NCBI GenBank assembly: GCA_001600635.1
Contig: BCKL01000040.1
Location: forward strand, 87,681 to 151,680
Reading direction: 5' to 3'
Length of the DNA: 64,000 bases
Source of the DNA: Leucosporidium creatinivorum
Taxonomy: Eukaryota; Basidiomycota; Microbotryomycetes; Leucosporidiales; Leucosporidiaceae
The notes below the pieces were generated by a model, which searched no databases, was not told the origin of the DNA, and saw nothing but the letters and a program-made list of their open reading frames with translations. Numbering within the stretch: position 1 is the first letter of the stretch; each line of letters begins with the position of its first letter. The position numbers and the translations under genes were made by a program. Shown here one piece after another: positions 21,812 through 33,242 of this stretch.

Positions 21812-24800
21812 CTAGCCGACTGCTCCACCGCCGCTGTCTCCGCCGAGCCAATGCAGCGCGAGCTCGAAGGTGGCTAAATGTAGAGGGAGAGAGAATGCAA
21901 AGGCGAAGGAGGGCGAATGAGGGTGAGATGGTCGAAAGAGCGGAGGGAGAAGAAGAGAGCAGAGTGAGAGGTCAGCGAGCCGTTCGGCGACGGAGAGTAA
22001 GAGCCGAAAGGCGAGCGAGCGCGACAGAGAACTCACTAATCGTCACCGCACTGCCCACAAAGCTACTAATCACCGTCGGCCTGATCCCCCTCGTAAAGCC
22101 CTTCAATCCCAACACCCTCAACGCCCACTTCTCAGCCCTCGGATTCGGCACCGGCAGCCCATCGACGATCTTGCTTCCCGCTCCTCGCTTCGGCTTGAAG
22201 ATGTTGTTCGACAGGAACGAGTAGACGAGAGTCGAACGGTAGCGATAGCGGTAGGAGGTGGCGCCGTCGGTGTGGATGCCGAGGGCGACGGCGCGGATGG
22301 AGAGAGGGTTCGAGGAGGCAACAGCGGAGGGTGGGAGAGTGATGGACGGCTTGGGAGGTATTGGCGGTGGTTTGGTGGGCTGGGTGGAGGTAGAGGAGGA
22401 AGTGGGAGGTGGCGGTGCGTGGGCTTTGGCCTCAAAGTTGGAGGTTTGGAGCCGAGTCTTGATGATGTCGAAGCTGCGAACGATGCAGCGAGGTCAGCTA
22501 TGATTCGAGGTCGACAGGAGAAAGAGAGCGAGCTCACGGATAAGGCACGATTGCGCTCAGCGCTCCCGCCAGGCCGCCAGCGAGCAGAATCCGACCCACC
22601 TCGCCCTTGTTCATCTTGCCGTCCACGAACGTCTTGCCCGCCGGCGAGGGTGGTGGTGCGTCCGGCATGGCTTTTGATGTTGATGTTGGTGCTACTTGAG
22701 AGCTAGTAGCGACGAAGGGCTGCTCTCCTCGAAGTAGTCGGCGGAAGACGAAGTCTGCGAGTCGGTCGCGGTCAGGGTCAGCTCCAACTCGTCGACAGCT
22801 GAAGGAAAAAGATAGCACTCACAACCCCAGAAGAAGATGCCCGAACTGATGCTATCGTGTATCGCCGTCATCAGTCCTCCGACATAGAAGCCTCGCAGTC
22901 CTTCCTTCTTGGCGATCATCTGCGCAATCTTGAACGAGCCGAGCTTGGCGCCTGTACCCGACTCGACTTGCGCTCGACATTTGACGACCTCAATCTGTGC
23001 TTGCGAAGAGTGAGCGATGGTGCGGGAGATGAGAGGTCGAAGGACGAACCGGCGTTTCGAGCATCGCGCAGAGACCTCCAGCTGTTGCGCCGGCGAGGAA
23101 GACTCGTGAAAGGCCTGAAGGGTCTTGTCGATCTTGGTCCAGCTGTTGCCTGTTGCAGCGAAGCGAGTGAGGGTCAGATCAGGGACGTGTCTCTCTGAGG
23201 CGCGAGGACTGCTTGACGAGCACCGAGCTCCTTTGAGTGCGAAGGGGCGAGCGCGCGCTTGTCTCCAAGCGCTTGAGGGCAGCCAGCGAGCCCGTAAACA
23301 TAATCAGCAGGGACTAAAGTCAGAGCGAGAGACTCTGGATACCCCTCGTACACAGCCCCGCCGCTCAGCACCCTGTGCGAAGCAACCGCGACTGTAGGGC
23401 GAGGTCTCGCTCCCGAGCTTCAGCGCCGACCTGCCCAGCTCGGCTGCGAAAAGACGCAGAGGAAGCTACTTCGGCAGCAGGAATCGAGTGAGCCGCGAGC
23501 GCTTTGGGGCGCGCAGAGTCGCCTCGAACTCGGTCGAAAGCCGCTCCTTCCGAGTCACTCGCCGGGCTGCTAGCGCTCGTCTGCACGCAACAGCGCCGAT
23601 TTAGTGCTGTCGATCCGCTTCAAAGAAAATGTGTCATTTGCTCTGCACGTAACCGCCCGACCGGCGTCGCTCAGCAACGCCGCTCGGCTGGCTCGGCGGC
23701 GCCTGTCGCCCGTCTTCGTACAGGAAGGAACAGCAGACCGCTGCCACTCGTGTCCGAGCTAGACAGCGTATTCTGGCAGGCGTCAGGACGCTGAGCCTAT
23801 CGCAGCCCGCCTCTCATAGCGCGTGCGAAGGGATGAACAGCGAAGTGGCCAAGCTGAGCCACTGCTGAGCCTTGTGGCTCGGGCAGCTAGCGAAACGACT
23901 CCGCTGGCGCGAGGGAAGGGACCTTCTCGAACCGACCACATGAGGAGGCGACCGAAGGCCAAGGAGGCCTTCAGCAATTTGCTCAAGGAGCGCGCAGTCC
24001 CCTCGCCAACTCGTGCGCCTCGACAGCGACACCCGTGCACGATCTGAGCACCAGCCTGAGGTGGGAGTACACCATGTTCTATATAGCTCTACCATTCAGC
24101 CGATGAGGCAAAGTAGCGGCAGCTGAACGAGTGGCCGCGCCGCCCTGCTCGGCGGCGCCGAGCTCCTGAAGCTCTCCAGAGGGAGCAGGCAGGATGAGCG
24201 ACAATGACTAGGGACAGCCCAGCCAGCTCTTCTGAGACGCCGGACTCATCTCAAGCCTCGATCGGCCCTGCCGCGCCCAGCGCGAGGCTCCCTCGCTACT
24301 TTGTCCGCGCCAAGAGCGTCAACATTGACAGCAGAAGCGAAGTCACGGTCGTCAGAAGATAGAGAATGTATCACCGATGCTCGAGCACCAGTGAGACCGT
24401 CCTCAGCTCGGAAACATGCCCGCTCCTCCCTCGAGCGGTCACCATTGGCGCTTTCTCGCCGAGACGCGACTCGCACGCATGGAACCCTGGGCGAAGTATA
24501 AGCAGCATAGAAGCTAGTCCACCAACGCTCGCGCGCTGGTAAGGTCGTCTCAGCTCCTGTCACCTCAGCCTAGCAACCTCGAGACGCTTGCTCGCGTTCT
24601 CGCCGCCGAGCGTCTCAGATGCTCAGCCTCGCAAGACGAGAAGCGACGACAAGCTGGAAGGCCAGTAGAGGCAGTCTCACCAGCTCCACAGAGCCAGCGA
24701 CCCCACCTCGAGCCCTGCATGGCTGCTCCACTCGGCTCGGCGTCCTTGACGGCTCGTTTCGGCGCTAGAACACCATAGGGAGGAAGAAGAGCGACGAGAT

Positions 24801-26341
24801 TCGCTAGAGAAGGCTCACGAGCACCTCGGTGCTAGCAAGACCCCTTCAAGCTCGATCAGCCTGCTCCTCCTCAATGCTCGGCGCCGGACTCTTGCGCTCA
24901 TGCACAGCCCGAGCGCAGATGGAGCCGCCTTCGCACAGCTACAGCGAATCGCTTGACTGACGCTGCAACGCCAGCACAGCGAAGTCGGTAGCGTCCCCAG
25001 CTAGCTCCGTCCTGCTCCTCCTCGCTGCTCGGCCGACTCTGCACCGAGCAGTCAGCTTGCGAGAGAGCACGCCGTGATCGAGACGGAGAGGCAACATCGC
25101 CAGTGCTCTCGCGCCAGCCATCTGGCCTCAGTCTCGTCCGGCGATGCTCCTCGCCGTCTTCGCCTCGTGATGCTCTACGCCGAGGGCGAGCTCAACCGAG
25201 AAGGAAGCAAGCAAGATTCGCTACGACAGAGATGCCTACAGCAGCACCTTAGCGCTCATGAAAGACTCTCAAGCCCTGCGCGTCGCCAGCTCCTTCCTCT
25301 GGCGCGCCCAACAGTGTTTGAGCTTTGCGCAGAGCCTGCGCCACTCCGAGCAGAGTAGCAGGTCCAGAAGATGAGGGAACAGAGCGGAGCCTTTCAGCGC
25401 ACTGGCGCCGAAGAACACCGCTCGACAACCCAGTCTAGCCTGCTCGAATGCCTCGGTCTGCTCATCGCCGAGCGGCAAGCTGGTCCGGAAGCGAAGTAGA
25501 CCGGCTACGATGGTGACGAGAGACGGAATCGCTAGCACTACAACGCGAAGCGCCAGCGAATCCGTCTCAAGTCCTGTAGCTTGCCCGCTCCTCTCCGGCT
25601 GCCTGCAGCACCAGCTCGGCGCTCTCCCTTGTCCTCCTTCTCCTCTCCCTCCCAGCCCTGTCATGAGCCCACACCCTGACAGCGCACTCGCAACAGCAAA
25701 CATCCCATCCAGAAGCACTCTCAACTCACATGACCCTCCCATACAACCCAAAAAACGCCGAATCAATGAAGGCCAATCCGAGGATCGGGCCGGCGGCACC
25801 AGCAAACAGGAAGCGGATGCCCTCTGCTCGCCAGAGAGCGGCGAGATTTGCTGGTGGTGGCTGTTTCGAGGTGCTGGAGGAAGAGGAAGGAGAAGAGGTG
25901 GAAGCGGGAGGGGAGGACCGGCCGACGCGGTTGGAAGGGACTCGGGCGGGTTGGGTTTGGAGGCGGACTTTGAGTACTTCGAGGCTGTTGCCGAGCGTTA
26001 GCGAGGTGAGCTTGGGTGCAGCAGGAGAGAGTAGGAAGGGGAAGTAGCGAGGAGAGAGCAGGAGCAAGGGGACGAACGGGTTGGAGACGAGGATACCGAC
26101 TGTAGGGGAGCAGCAGGAAATTAGTGAGCTGTTACAGACTGAAGAGAAGGCCCCTGCGCTATGGCCCCGAGCTGTAGGGCATTGCTTGACCGGCTTCTCC
26201 CTAAGAAAAGACGCGGCTGCTCGGCTTCTCTGTTGAAGACTCACCTGCTCCTCCCAACCAGCCTGCAATCAAGTCCGAAGTGGTATCCGCTTCATGCTGC
26301 TGTTGCTGCTGTACAGCTACAGATGACTGCCGGTCCTCCAT
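21812..26341 (-). CDS. Mitochondrial carrier family (SLC25-type) transporter
   Basis: Three carrier repeats with their signatures: SNPLEVLKVRLQTQP, ETPIEVVKCRAQVESG and PYPFDIIKTRLQ, plus helix glycine motifs such as RIRFLFAGAAGPILGLAF-like and GLMTAIHDSISSGIFFWG. The protein is expected in the inner mitochondrial membrane, exchanging a metabolite; substrate not assignable. Start at 26341 (MEDRQSSVAVQQQ). The stop is at 21812 after a final exon TFELALHWLGG. The N-terminal and central loops hold Pro/Ser-rich inserts. Exons on both sides of a 2,580-nt intron (23150-25729) join in phase to give GRVMQQLDQDRQD. That intron is about 40 times longer than its neighbours. Family sure; start and the small exon joins moderately sure. 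Confidence 0.85.
23150..25729 (-). other. Giant 2.58-kb intron in the carrier gene
   Basis: Flanked by a good GTGAGT donor (25729 down) and a CAACAG acceptor (23152-23150), and in phase. Both strands were read: no frame longer than about 180 codons and none with recognisable protein content, no tRNA or terminal repeats recognised. Sequence is GC-rich with many GCTCG words. It may be a degenerate insertion or host an unrecognised noncoding RNA. Confidence 0.6.
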
Positions 26342-26625
26342 GGCCCGCTAAAGGGCGGGAAAGCGAGCAGAGTCGCGTGGAGAGGTGAGAGAGCTTGGAG
26401 AGAGGGAGGGCTGCTGTAGGATGGTAGAGTAGCCGAGTAGTGAAGAGGTACAGCTGCTCCCTTTGAAAGCTGAGAGATACAAGATACGAGCAGGACGAGG
26501 TCAGAAGCCAAGAGGGGTCGGCTGCTTTCGCTTTGATTTCTTCTAAGTCCTCAGACTGTCCTCAGCCAGCGAAGGGCCGACTCACTCTGCTCTCTCCCTT
26601 TTACCTCTTCCCGACTTTGACAACT

Positions 26626-29381
26626 ATGCCTCGTAAAGGATCTAAACGCAGAAAGACTCGCACTCATGTACGCTCCAGTCTGTAGCTCTTTAGCCCCGCC
26701 TTCTGAGCCGCTCAAAATCTCTAAACTTGCGTCCTCTCTTCGAAACAGGTCAAACCGGCGGAATCAGTCGATCCCAACTTGCCCAAGACGCCCAAATCCT
26801 TTGTAGTCAAATCGGGCACTGTAGGAACCTCAGTAGCAGCTTTAACCAAGGATGTACGAAAGGTGTTGGAGCCCAACACGGGTTCAAGGTTGAGGGTAAG
26901 AAGCCGCTTTTTGCCTTTCAAGCTGTCTTTGGCGCTGTAGCCTTCTAATCGGAGTGTAAGACCTAACCCACCACACGACGTTACACAGGAACGGAAAGCC
27001 AACCGCCTGCGCGACTACGTCTCCATGTCTGGCCCTCTCGGCGTCACCCACCTGCTCGTCTTCTCCCAGCCCCCAAACGCCGACATCACCGCCCTACCCA
27101 AGCTACACAAATCGGGTCGACAGGAGAATGAGGAGGAGCGTGCGGATCGCTCGCTCGTAGAGGGCACCACGACGTTGAACCTCAGGCTCATTAGGCTGCC
27201 CAGGGGACCGACCCTCAGCTTCAAGGTGTTGAGGTACTCGTTGGCGGCCGATGTGTTGAGGATGGCTAGGAGGCCGAGGAGTATTGGGAGGGAGTTTGCC
27301 GAGGGTCCTTTGGTGAGTAGTCTTCGCTTTATCTCAGCTGGCCGTGTCTTCTCTCAAGTCTCAGCGCCGAGCAGAAGAGCTGACCCTTCTCTCACTTCCC
27401 CGCTCCAACAGCTCATCCTCTCGGGATTCGGAGGCGAGGACAAGCAACTCAAGCTTATGACTACCGTCTTCCAGAACCTTTTCCCCCCCATTCACGTCCA
27501 GTCGGTTCGTCGCGCTCCTTCCTTTCTCTCGGCGCTGGTCGTTCCAGCTCGGCCGCTAATGCGCTCCCTTTTCTTCTGTTCTCTTCTCCCCTCCTTCTTC
27601 TTCTTTCCTCTCCTCTCTATCTCTCCTCTTCGTCCCGCTCTTCCTCGCCCTCCTCCACTCGCCTCCCGCTACTCCTCCAACAGATGCCCCTCTCCTCGGC
27701 CCGCCGCGTCGTCCTCCTCTCCTACAACCCCGTCACCCGCACCATCGACTTCCGTCACTACGTCATCTCTGTCCGCCCCGTCGGCGTCTCGCGCCCCATC
27801 CGGAAAATCATCGGCGGCTCGACCAACAACAAGGCGCCTGCTGTCCCTCTTTCCCGGAAGCGCCTTGCTGCGCAGAGTGGAAGCGAGGAGGAGAGTGAGG
27901 AGGAGGAGGGATACAGTGTGAAGAGTGTGGGAGGGGGGAGGGCCAAGGGCATTTTGGATTTGAGCCGAGCGGACGATATCTCGGATTACATCCTCCGGCA
28001 TGAGGGCATGGGGTTCATCACTTCTGATTCGGAGATGTCGGATCAGTCGGACGTCGGATCGCAATCCGGCGCGTCGAGCGGGAGTGAGGAGGATGAGAAG
28101 AGGGGGAAGGTTAGGTTGGCGGGGGATTATGTGGGGAGGGGGAATAGGGGAAGGGGGGTGAAGGGGGAGAAGAGGGCGGTTAGGCTCGTGGAGTTGGGCC
28201 CGAGGTTGGAGTTGGGTCTCGTCAAGGTCGAGGAGGGGGTGGGAGAGGGAGAGGTCATGTTCCACGAGATGGGTGAGTTCGGTCGGGTGGAAAAGCTCAG
28301 TGGAGAGGAGGGGTCGCTGATCTTCTCTCTTGTTCTCTCTTGTTCTCTCCCTCACTACTTGCCGCCCTTCTCACCTTCTCGCTTCAACTTCGCCACTCGC
28401 CTCGCTGCTGTCCTTCCCACTCCCTCCTCGCCCTCCCCTACTCTCCGCCCGCCCCATCTCACCACCCCTCCCCTACGACACACCACAGTCCACAAATCCG
28501 TCACCGAAGCCGCCCAACTGGCCAAAGCGCACGCCGCCAAGCGCAAGCTCGCAGCCGAACGTCGCGCCGAGCAAGCCGCCAACGTCGCCGCCAAGAAGGC
28601 CGCCAAGAAGGCTGCGAAGAAGGCTGCTGGGGAGGAGGTTTCCGGCGATGAGGATGAGGATGAGGATGATGTGGCGGAGGAGGACAAGATCGACTCGGAT
28701 ATTGAGTTTGATTATGAGGAGGAGCATGGGCTTAACGTGCCCGGCGCGGCGAGTGATGAGGAGTTGGATGGGGGAGGATCGAGCGACGAGGATGAGGAGG
28801 AGGAGGATCAGATGGCCGTGGATTCCTCGGCCGACGACGACGAGTTCGACGAGGAGGAGGAGGCCATCATCGACCCCGACGAGGCCTACTCCGACTCCGA
28901 GGGATCCGACATGTCTCCCATTCCCTACCACTCTGGCGACGAGTCGGCCGATGAGGAGCCCGAGGACGAGGAGAAGTATGGCGGTCAAGAGGACTACATC
29001 GACTCTGCGCCTCCCCTCAAGAAGATTGCTCGGTCCAACTCGCACTCGTCCCGGCCCGGAGGAGGAGCCACCTCGTTCAAGCACAAGCCTTTCACCAAGC
29101 AGGAGCGCGCGCCGGCCAAGAGGGCGATTGGAATCGCCCTTCCTAAGGGACCTAGTAAGAAGGAGGTCAAGAGGCAGCAGGAGACGGAGAGGAAGGAGGG
29201 CAAGCCCAAGGGGAATGCGGAGGATCGGAAGGAGGAACAGAAGGAGAAGGAGGGCAAGTATGGAAGGGGTGGAGGAAGGGGGGGAAGTAGGGGCGGAAGG
29301 GGAGGCGATCGCGGCAGCTCGAGGGGTGGTGGAAGGGGTGCTAGTAGGGGTGCTAGTAGGGGTGGTAGGGGTAGGAAGTAG
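26626..29381 (+). CDS. SSF1: Brix-domain ribosome biogenesis factor SSF1/Peter Pan
   Basis: Nucleolar 60S assembly factor. N-terminus MPRKGSKRRKTRTHVK and ESVDPNLPKTPKSFVVKSG match SSF1/PPAN. The Brix domain includes VSMSGPLGVTHLLVFSQ, LRLIRLPRGPTLSFKV, LILSGFGGEDKQLKLM and LFPPIHVQSM, then RRVVLLSYNP and DFRHYVISV. After the intron near 28270-28490 the C-terminal half has an Ala/Lys helix (QAANVAAKKAAKKAAKKAA), long Asp/Glu runs and a Gly/Arg-rich tail (RGGSRGG repeats). These are typical of nucleolar proteins binding rRNA. Known partners are Rpf2/Rrp15-type factors in 27S pre-rRNA processing. Start fixed by the conserved basic N-terminus; stop at 29381. Several introns of 60-180 nt. Confidence 0.93.
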
Positions 29382-29671
29382 GGGCATGGTGAATAACAGC
29401 GCTTGTATCATCTTACTCTCGGCGCGAGAGAGCAGCGATTGGGTTCGGCTGAGCTTCGGTGAAGAGCTGCAGGCGTACAAGAGCGGCGCGATCTTCGGCA
29501 CAGGCTCTTTACTAGCTCTAACAAGCTCTCCGACCACCCTGCAGTCTTTCTCGACCGACTCGCGAACCCCGAGCGAGACGGAAGACCGCCGCGAGTGTGT
29601 TTGAGCTTCACTCGCTCCTGCCACAGCTCTTGGTCTCGCTCCCATCTTCTATAGAGTACCAAAAGGCGCCC

Positions 29672-31548
29672 ATGTCGACCTCGCCGACTCAAGGTAAGCC
29701 CCTCCCCACTATGCTGCACCTCATCATCGCCCCTTGTTCTCACGCCGAGCGCTTCTTGAGCAAAAGCTGACTCGCTTTCTCTCGCTCTCATGCAGACGCC
29801 GCCGCTCGAGCAGCCCGTCGAATTACATTACCTCCTAGCGCTCAAGGGTTGAGGCAGTACACCCCCTTCGAGGAGGATAGGACTTCGGCACCGAGCACGC
29901 CTGTCGATCCGAGGTGGAGGGAGGGGGCTACGAGGGTGGCTGTTGAAGGAGCGGGATTGGAGAGCAGGAGGGGTAGTAGGGAGTTGAAGAGGGAAGGTAT
30001 GTGCTCTGTACTGCGATCTTTAGGAGAGGGAAGGTGAGCTGACCTACAGAACCCACGACCGAGCAGGTTCAGCTCCGGGCCTTCGCATGGGTCGGCCCTC
30101 GCCTCTCCTCGGTCCAGCGCCTCAGCACCTCCCCATCCGATTCCTCACCGGTAACTCGAACTACAGCTCCGTCACTCCCTCGCCCATGAGCACACCTTTC
30201 CGCTCCCGCTCGGCTTCCCCCGAGTTCGAGCGCCGTCAAGCTTCGGCCACTTCCACCCTCAGCGACGGAAGGGAGTTGCTCGCTCATGCGGATTCCTTCC
30301 CTTCCTTCCATCTCTCCCACATCGAACGGCAAGAAGGAGGAGCAATCAATAGCGCCGAGCCTTTCCCGCTTCATTCGCCTCCCCTCAACTCGCCGAACGG
30401 TCAAGGCTCGTCTTCTCGCTCGCCCTCGCCCCTCCCTTCGCCGGACTACACCTTTCCCGCTCGTCCTCCTCCCATCTCCATCGCACCTGCTCCACCCTCC
30501 CCCCCTCAACTGAAGCGCAAGCCGAGCCTGCAACCCACCGATCCGGATCCTCTCATCTCCGTCTCGCCTCTCGCGGGAATGGCGCCCCTCGACAAGGATC
30601 AGTGGAGCAGGTTGACGGTATCTGCTCCTCCGAGCTTGGTGAGGGAGGGTGGAAGCAGCGAGAGTAGCGGTCAGAAGTCGGACGTCGAGGATAATGGAGG
30701 CGATAGCTCGGCGTCGAGGCAGCCTCCCATGCTGAAGGAGGCGAGAGAGAAGGTCCTCTCTGTCTCTGCGGAAGCGGTCCCTACGACCTCGTCGAGGAGG
30801 GGTAGCTTTGTAGAAGATAGTACAGAGACCAAGAGCGTCAGCCCGACGGACTATTTCTTCCCTCTTCCTCCCACTTCGGACTCGTCGCCCTTCGCCGGCA
30901 CTCTTCCTCTTCACCTTTCCGTCCCTCGTGTGCGGTCTCTGGGCTCCCTCCCCCGCTCCTCCCCTCCCTACAACCTCCCTCTCACCGGCTCGCCCTCCTC
31001 CCCTCCCTCGCCCAAGCCGAAGATCAAAACTCCCCTCTCTCCTCGCCGAGCGCTCTCCCTCGAGCAACGACAAGCGCAGAGGATCGCTGAATTGGAGAGT
31101 GAGGTGGATATGCTGAGGGATAGGGAGGATGACTGGGAGGTGCAGGCGGAGGAGTTGGTGCAGAGGGTGGAGGAGATGGAGAGGGTCGCGAGAGGAGGGA
31201 TTGAGGGCGTGTTAAGCGAGTTGGGGGTCGATTTGGTGCGTTGTGGTTGCTCTTCCTCTCTGCGGTTGTTCTCTTACTGATGGAGAACGACAGACCTGAC
31301 CTCCTGCATCTCAACAGGCGACCACCACCCCTATCATCCTCTCGCCCTCCTTCGCCTGCCTCGCTTCCTGCCCCGTCTGCTCGCGCGAGGTCCCTTCCCA
31401 GCACCGAGGTAGGTACTGGTTGAGGGAGCATTGGATCTGCTTGCCTAGGTTGACGAGGCTCGTAGCTGTGGCGATGGAGGAGATTGGGGAGGAGAGCGCC
31501 GAGGGTGAGGACAGTAGGGAAAGGAGCGCGAGGGCGAGGATGGGCTGA
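29672..31548 (+). CDS. Gene X: Ser/Pro-rich coiled-coil protein with C-terminal Cys/His cluster
   Basis: Not recognised. Exon 1 (29672-29693) encodes MSTSPTQ. Later exons give a low-complexity Ser/Pro-rich body (SSSRSPSPLPSPDYTFP). A coiled-coil segment follows (RQAQRIAELESEVDMLRD and VQAEELVQRVEEMERV). After an intron near 31236-31318 comes a short tail: CLASCPVCSREVPSQHRG and YWLREHWICLPRLTRLV. The CxxC plus His and Cys residues could bind one zinc but fit no family I can name. The stop TGA at 31546-31548 is CGA in the duplicated tail at the C locus. The last exon lies inside the duplicated block and is convergent with member D. Function unknown. Confidence 0.65.
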
Positions 31549-33030
31549 GTAGTGGGTTGGCGGGTGAGCGGCGGATATGGACTTGATGTTGATAATGTTT
31601 AAGAGTCACGCCGAAATCCTTGCACTCGGTTGAGAAGAGAAAGTGGCGCGAACTCGACCGCCGAAAGTGCGCGGTCAAAAACGGGAGAGAGCGAGGCTCT
31701 CGTGGGTCTTCAGTTGGTCTGAGCGGTGTTACAATCGTAAAGAGAGGTCTCTACTCCAGGTCTCCGTCCCATACCACCTCGACCCTTCTCTTCCTGGCTT
31801 CCTCGCCGAATTTGAGGGAGCCCTCCGACTTCGGGTTCGGAAAGCAAAAGTACCAGGTCTGCAGCTGTGAGAGGCTGACTGAACCGGCGCAAAGCACGCG
31901 GAGCTCGACTTCAAAGGTGCCAAAGGTGATCTCACAGATGCGGAGCTCCTGCAGCGGGTGGGGGAGCGTCTGGAGAAGGTAGGGAAGTGTGGTGTCCAAA
32001 TCGAGTCGAACGAGGGAGGTGGTTTGGGCAAAGAAAGGACGNAAAGCGCTTATTGTTGAAGGCTCGACACCGTTGAAGTAGAGCCATTCCATGGGAAGGG
32101 GTATCGGGGAGAAACGAGGGAGTGCACTTCGGTTGGGAAGGCTGGCGGCTCNGGCGATCGTCGCAAACGTATTCGACTCCGGTCCAGTGGTTTGCTGTGC
32201 CGATAGGACTGGCGAGATAACCTGGACTGAGGCGCGGTAGATGGTGACTTCGAGGAGGGCGACCAAGAGAGCGCTCGGGAAGTTAGGCTCGGTCCAGCAG
32301 AAGGAGGTGAACTCGAGCCTTTGCAGGGTGAACGGCGCTTTCAGCGGTTCGTACGTTTTTGTAAGACTGAACTCGACCGTCTCGCTGATGTACAGATCCT
32401 TGATGTCTAGAGAAGCGAGTCAGCTCAGGCTCGCCGAGATTGAGCCGATACTCACGCTCCAAATTTGGCCCGGTGAGAGCGTCCATGTCGAGATCGACAA
32501 CGCCTCTGAGACCGAGGAAGCTCAAATCCTGTGTTTCCGCGATGATCTGGTGGACGATGGAGCCAGCGATAGGCTTGCCTTCACCGAGGCTGCCGCCTTC
32601 GACGATGAGGACCTGCGTTCGACGGCAAAGCTTAGAACCTCCGAGGAGGAAGCACCGGGCGGCGTGTTCCGTCTTCAACACACTCTTGCGCCATAGGCGT
32701 CCCTGAGCGGCCTCCCTCCAGAGCGAGCAAACGAGCGACAGTCGGCAAAGGAGGAGCCGGTACTCTCTAGCGGCGTTGCTGTAGAGGCTAATCTCAGAAG
32801 TGGGGGCCACAAGGTCCATGATGTGGCACAGGAGCTCCGGCGGCAGCTCCCATGCTTTGGTCGGGTCGATCTCGAGTCCCTCGAACTGAGCGTCGAGCAA
32901 CGCCTGCTTTTCCTTCTTGAGCTTCCTCCTCGCTGCGCCGGAGCGCTTGCCGTGAGCTGTAGGTTGTTGTTGAGCTTCCATCCTAGTAGTGCGAGTGTGC
33001 TTGTTGGGGCTGAGAGCTGCGAGAGCGAGA
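31390..33030 (-). repeat. Inverted duplication block, right arm (gene X tail plus F-box D)
   Basis: Partner of 19990-21630. Because the gene X tail here completes an intact gene, this locus is the probable donor. Distal to the ATG the leader of D resembles members A and E more than C, so the duplicated unit is mosaic. Confidence 0.75.
31751..32981 (-). CDS. F-box-like family member D
   Basis: Predicted 393 residues, exons 32456-32981 and 31751-32406, same length and phase as C. Head MEAQQQPTAHGKRSGAARRK, F-box-like WELPPELLCHIMDLVAP and LSLVCSLWREAAQGRLW, LRR-like second exon ending VEVVWDGDLE. Differences from C cluster in exon 1 (for instance GW to AW before the F-box-like motif). Two ambiguous bases, 32042 and 32152. 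Convergent with gene X. Function as a ubiquitin-ligase adaptor is inferred. Confidence 0.75.
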
Positions 33031-33199
33031 CGAGCAAGATGTGGGAGGAGGACAACGGACGGGAGAGGGCTCGAGCGAGAAGGGGTTCGAGCGGCTGGAG
33101 AGGGAGAGGAGATGTCGAGGCCGCTGAGGTGCTACAGAGCTCGAGAGCGAGCTGATTATGATATAAGAGCTTTCTCGAGCTGCTGTCGGCTGCCCAGTC

Positions 33200-33242
33200 C
33201 GCCTACAGTTCGAGCTCGGTGCTCGCCCTAGCCATCGCCGAA
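33200..33242 (-). promoter_or_regulatory. Family upstream element, copy D
   Basis: Read on the minus strand: TTCGGCGATGGCTAG at the start and GAACTGTAGGCG at the end. Its proximal edge is 219 bases upstream of the ATG of D. The middle is the most changed of all copies. Confidence 0.5.

Noticed and set aside
25269-25805. 178-codon minus-strand frame inside the giant intron
   Set aside because: Overlaps the carrier exon boundary, low-complexity, no domain, no splice context of its own.
28330-29604. Arg-rich plus-strand frame overlapping SSF1
   Set aside because: Alternative frame of the GAGGA-type repeats in SSF1; no independent signal.
28473-29645. Minus-strand open frame (390 codons) opposite SSF1
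   Set aside because: Mirror of the acidic and Gly/Arg repeats of SSF1; low-complexity LLLLV and PTSTP strings only.
30069-31073. Minus-strand frame of 334 codons opposite gene X
   Set aside because: Arg/Gly-rich antisense shadow; gene X has consistent splice sites and ends in the duplicated tail.
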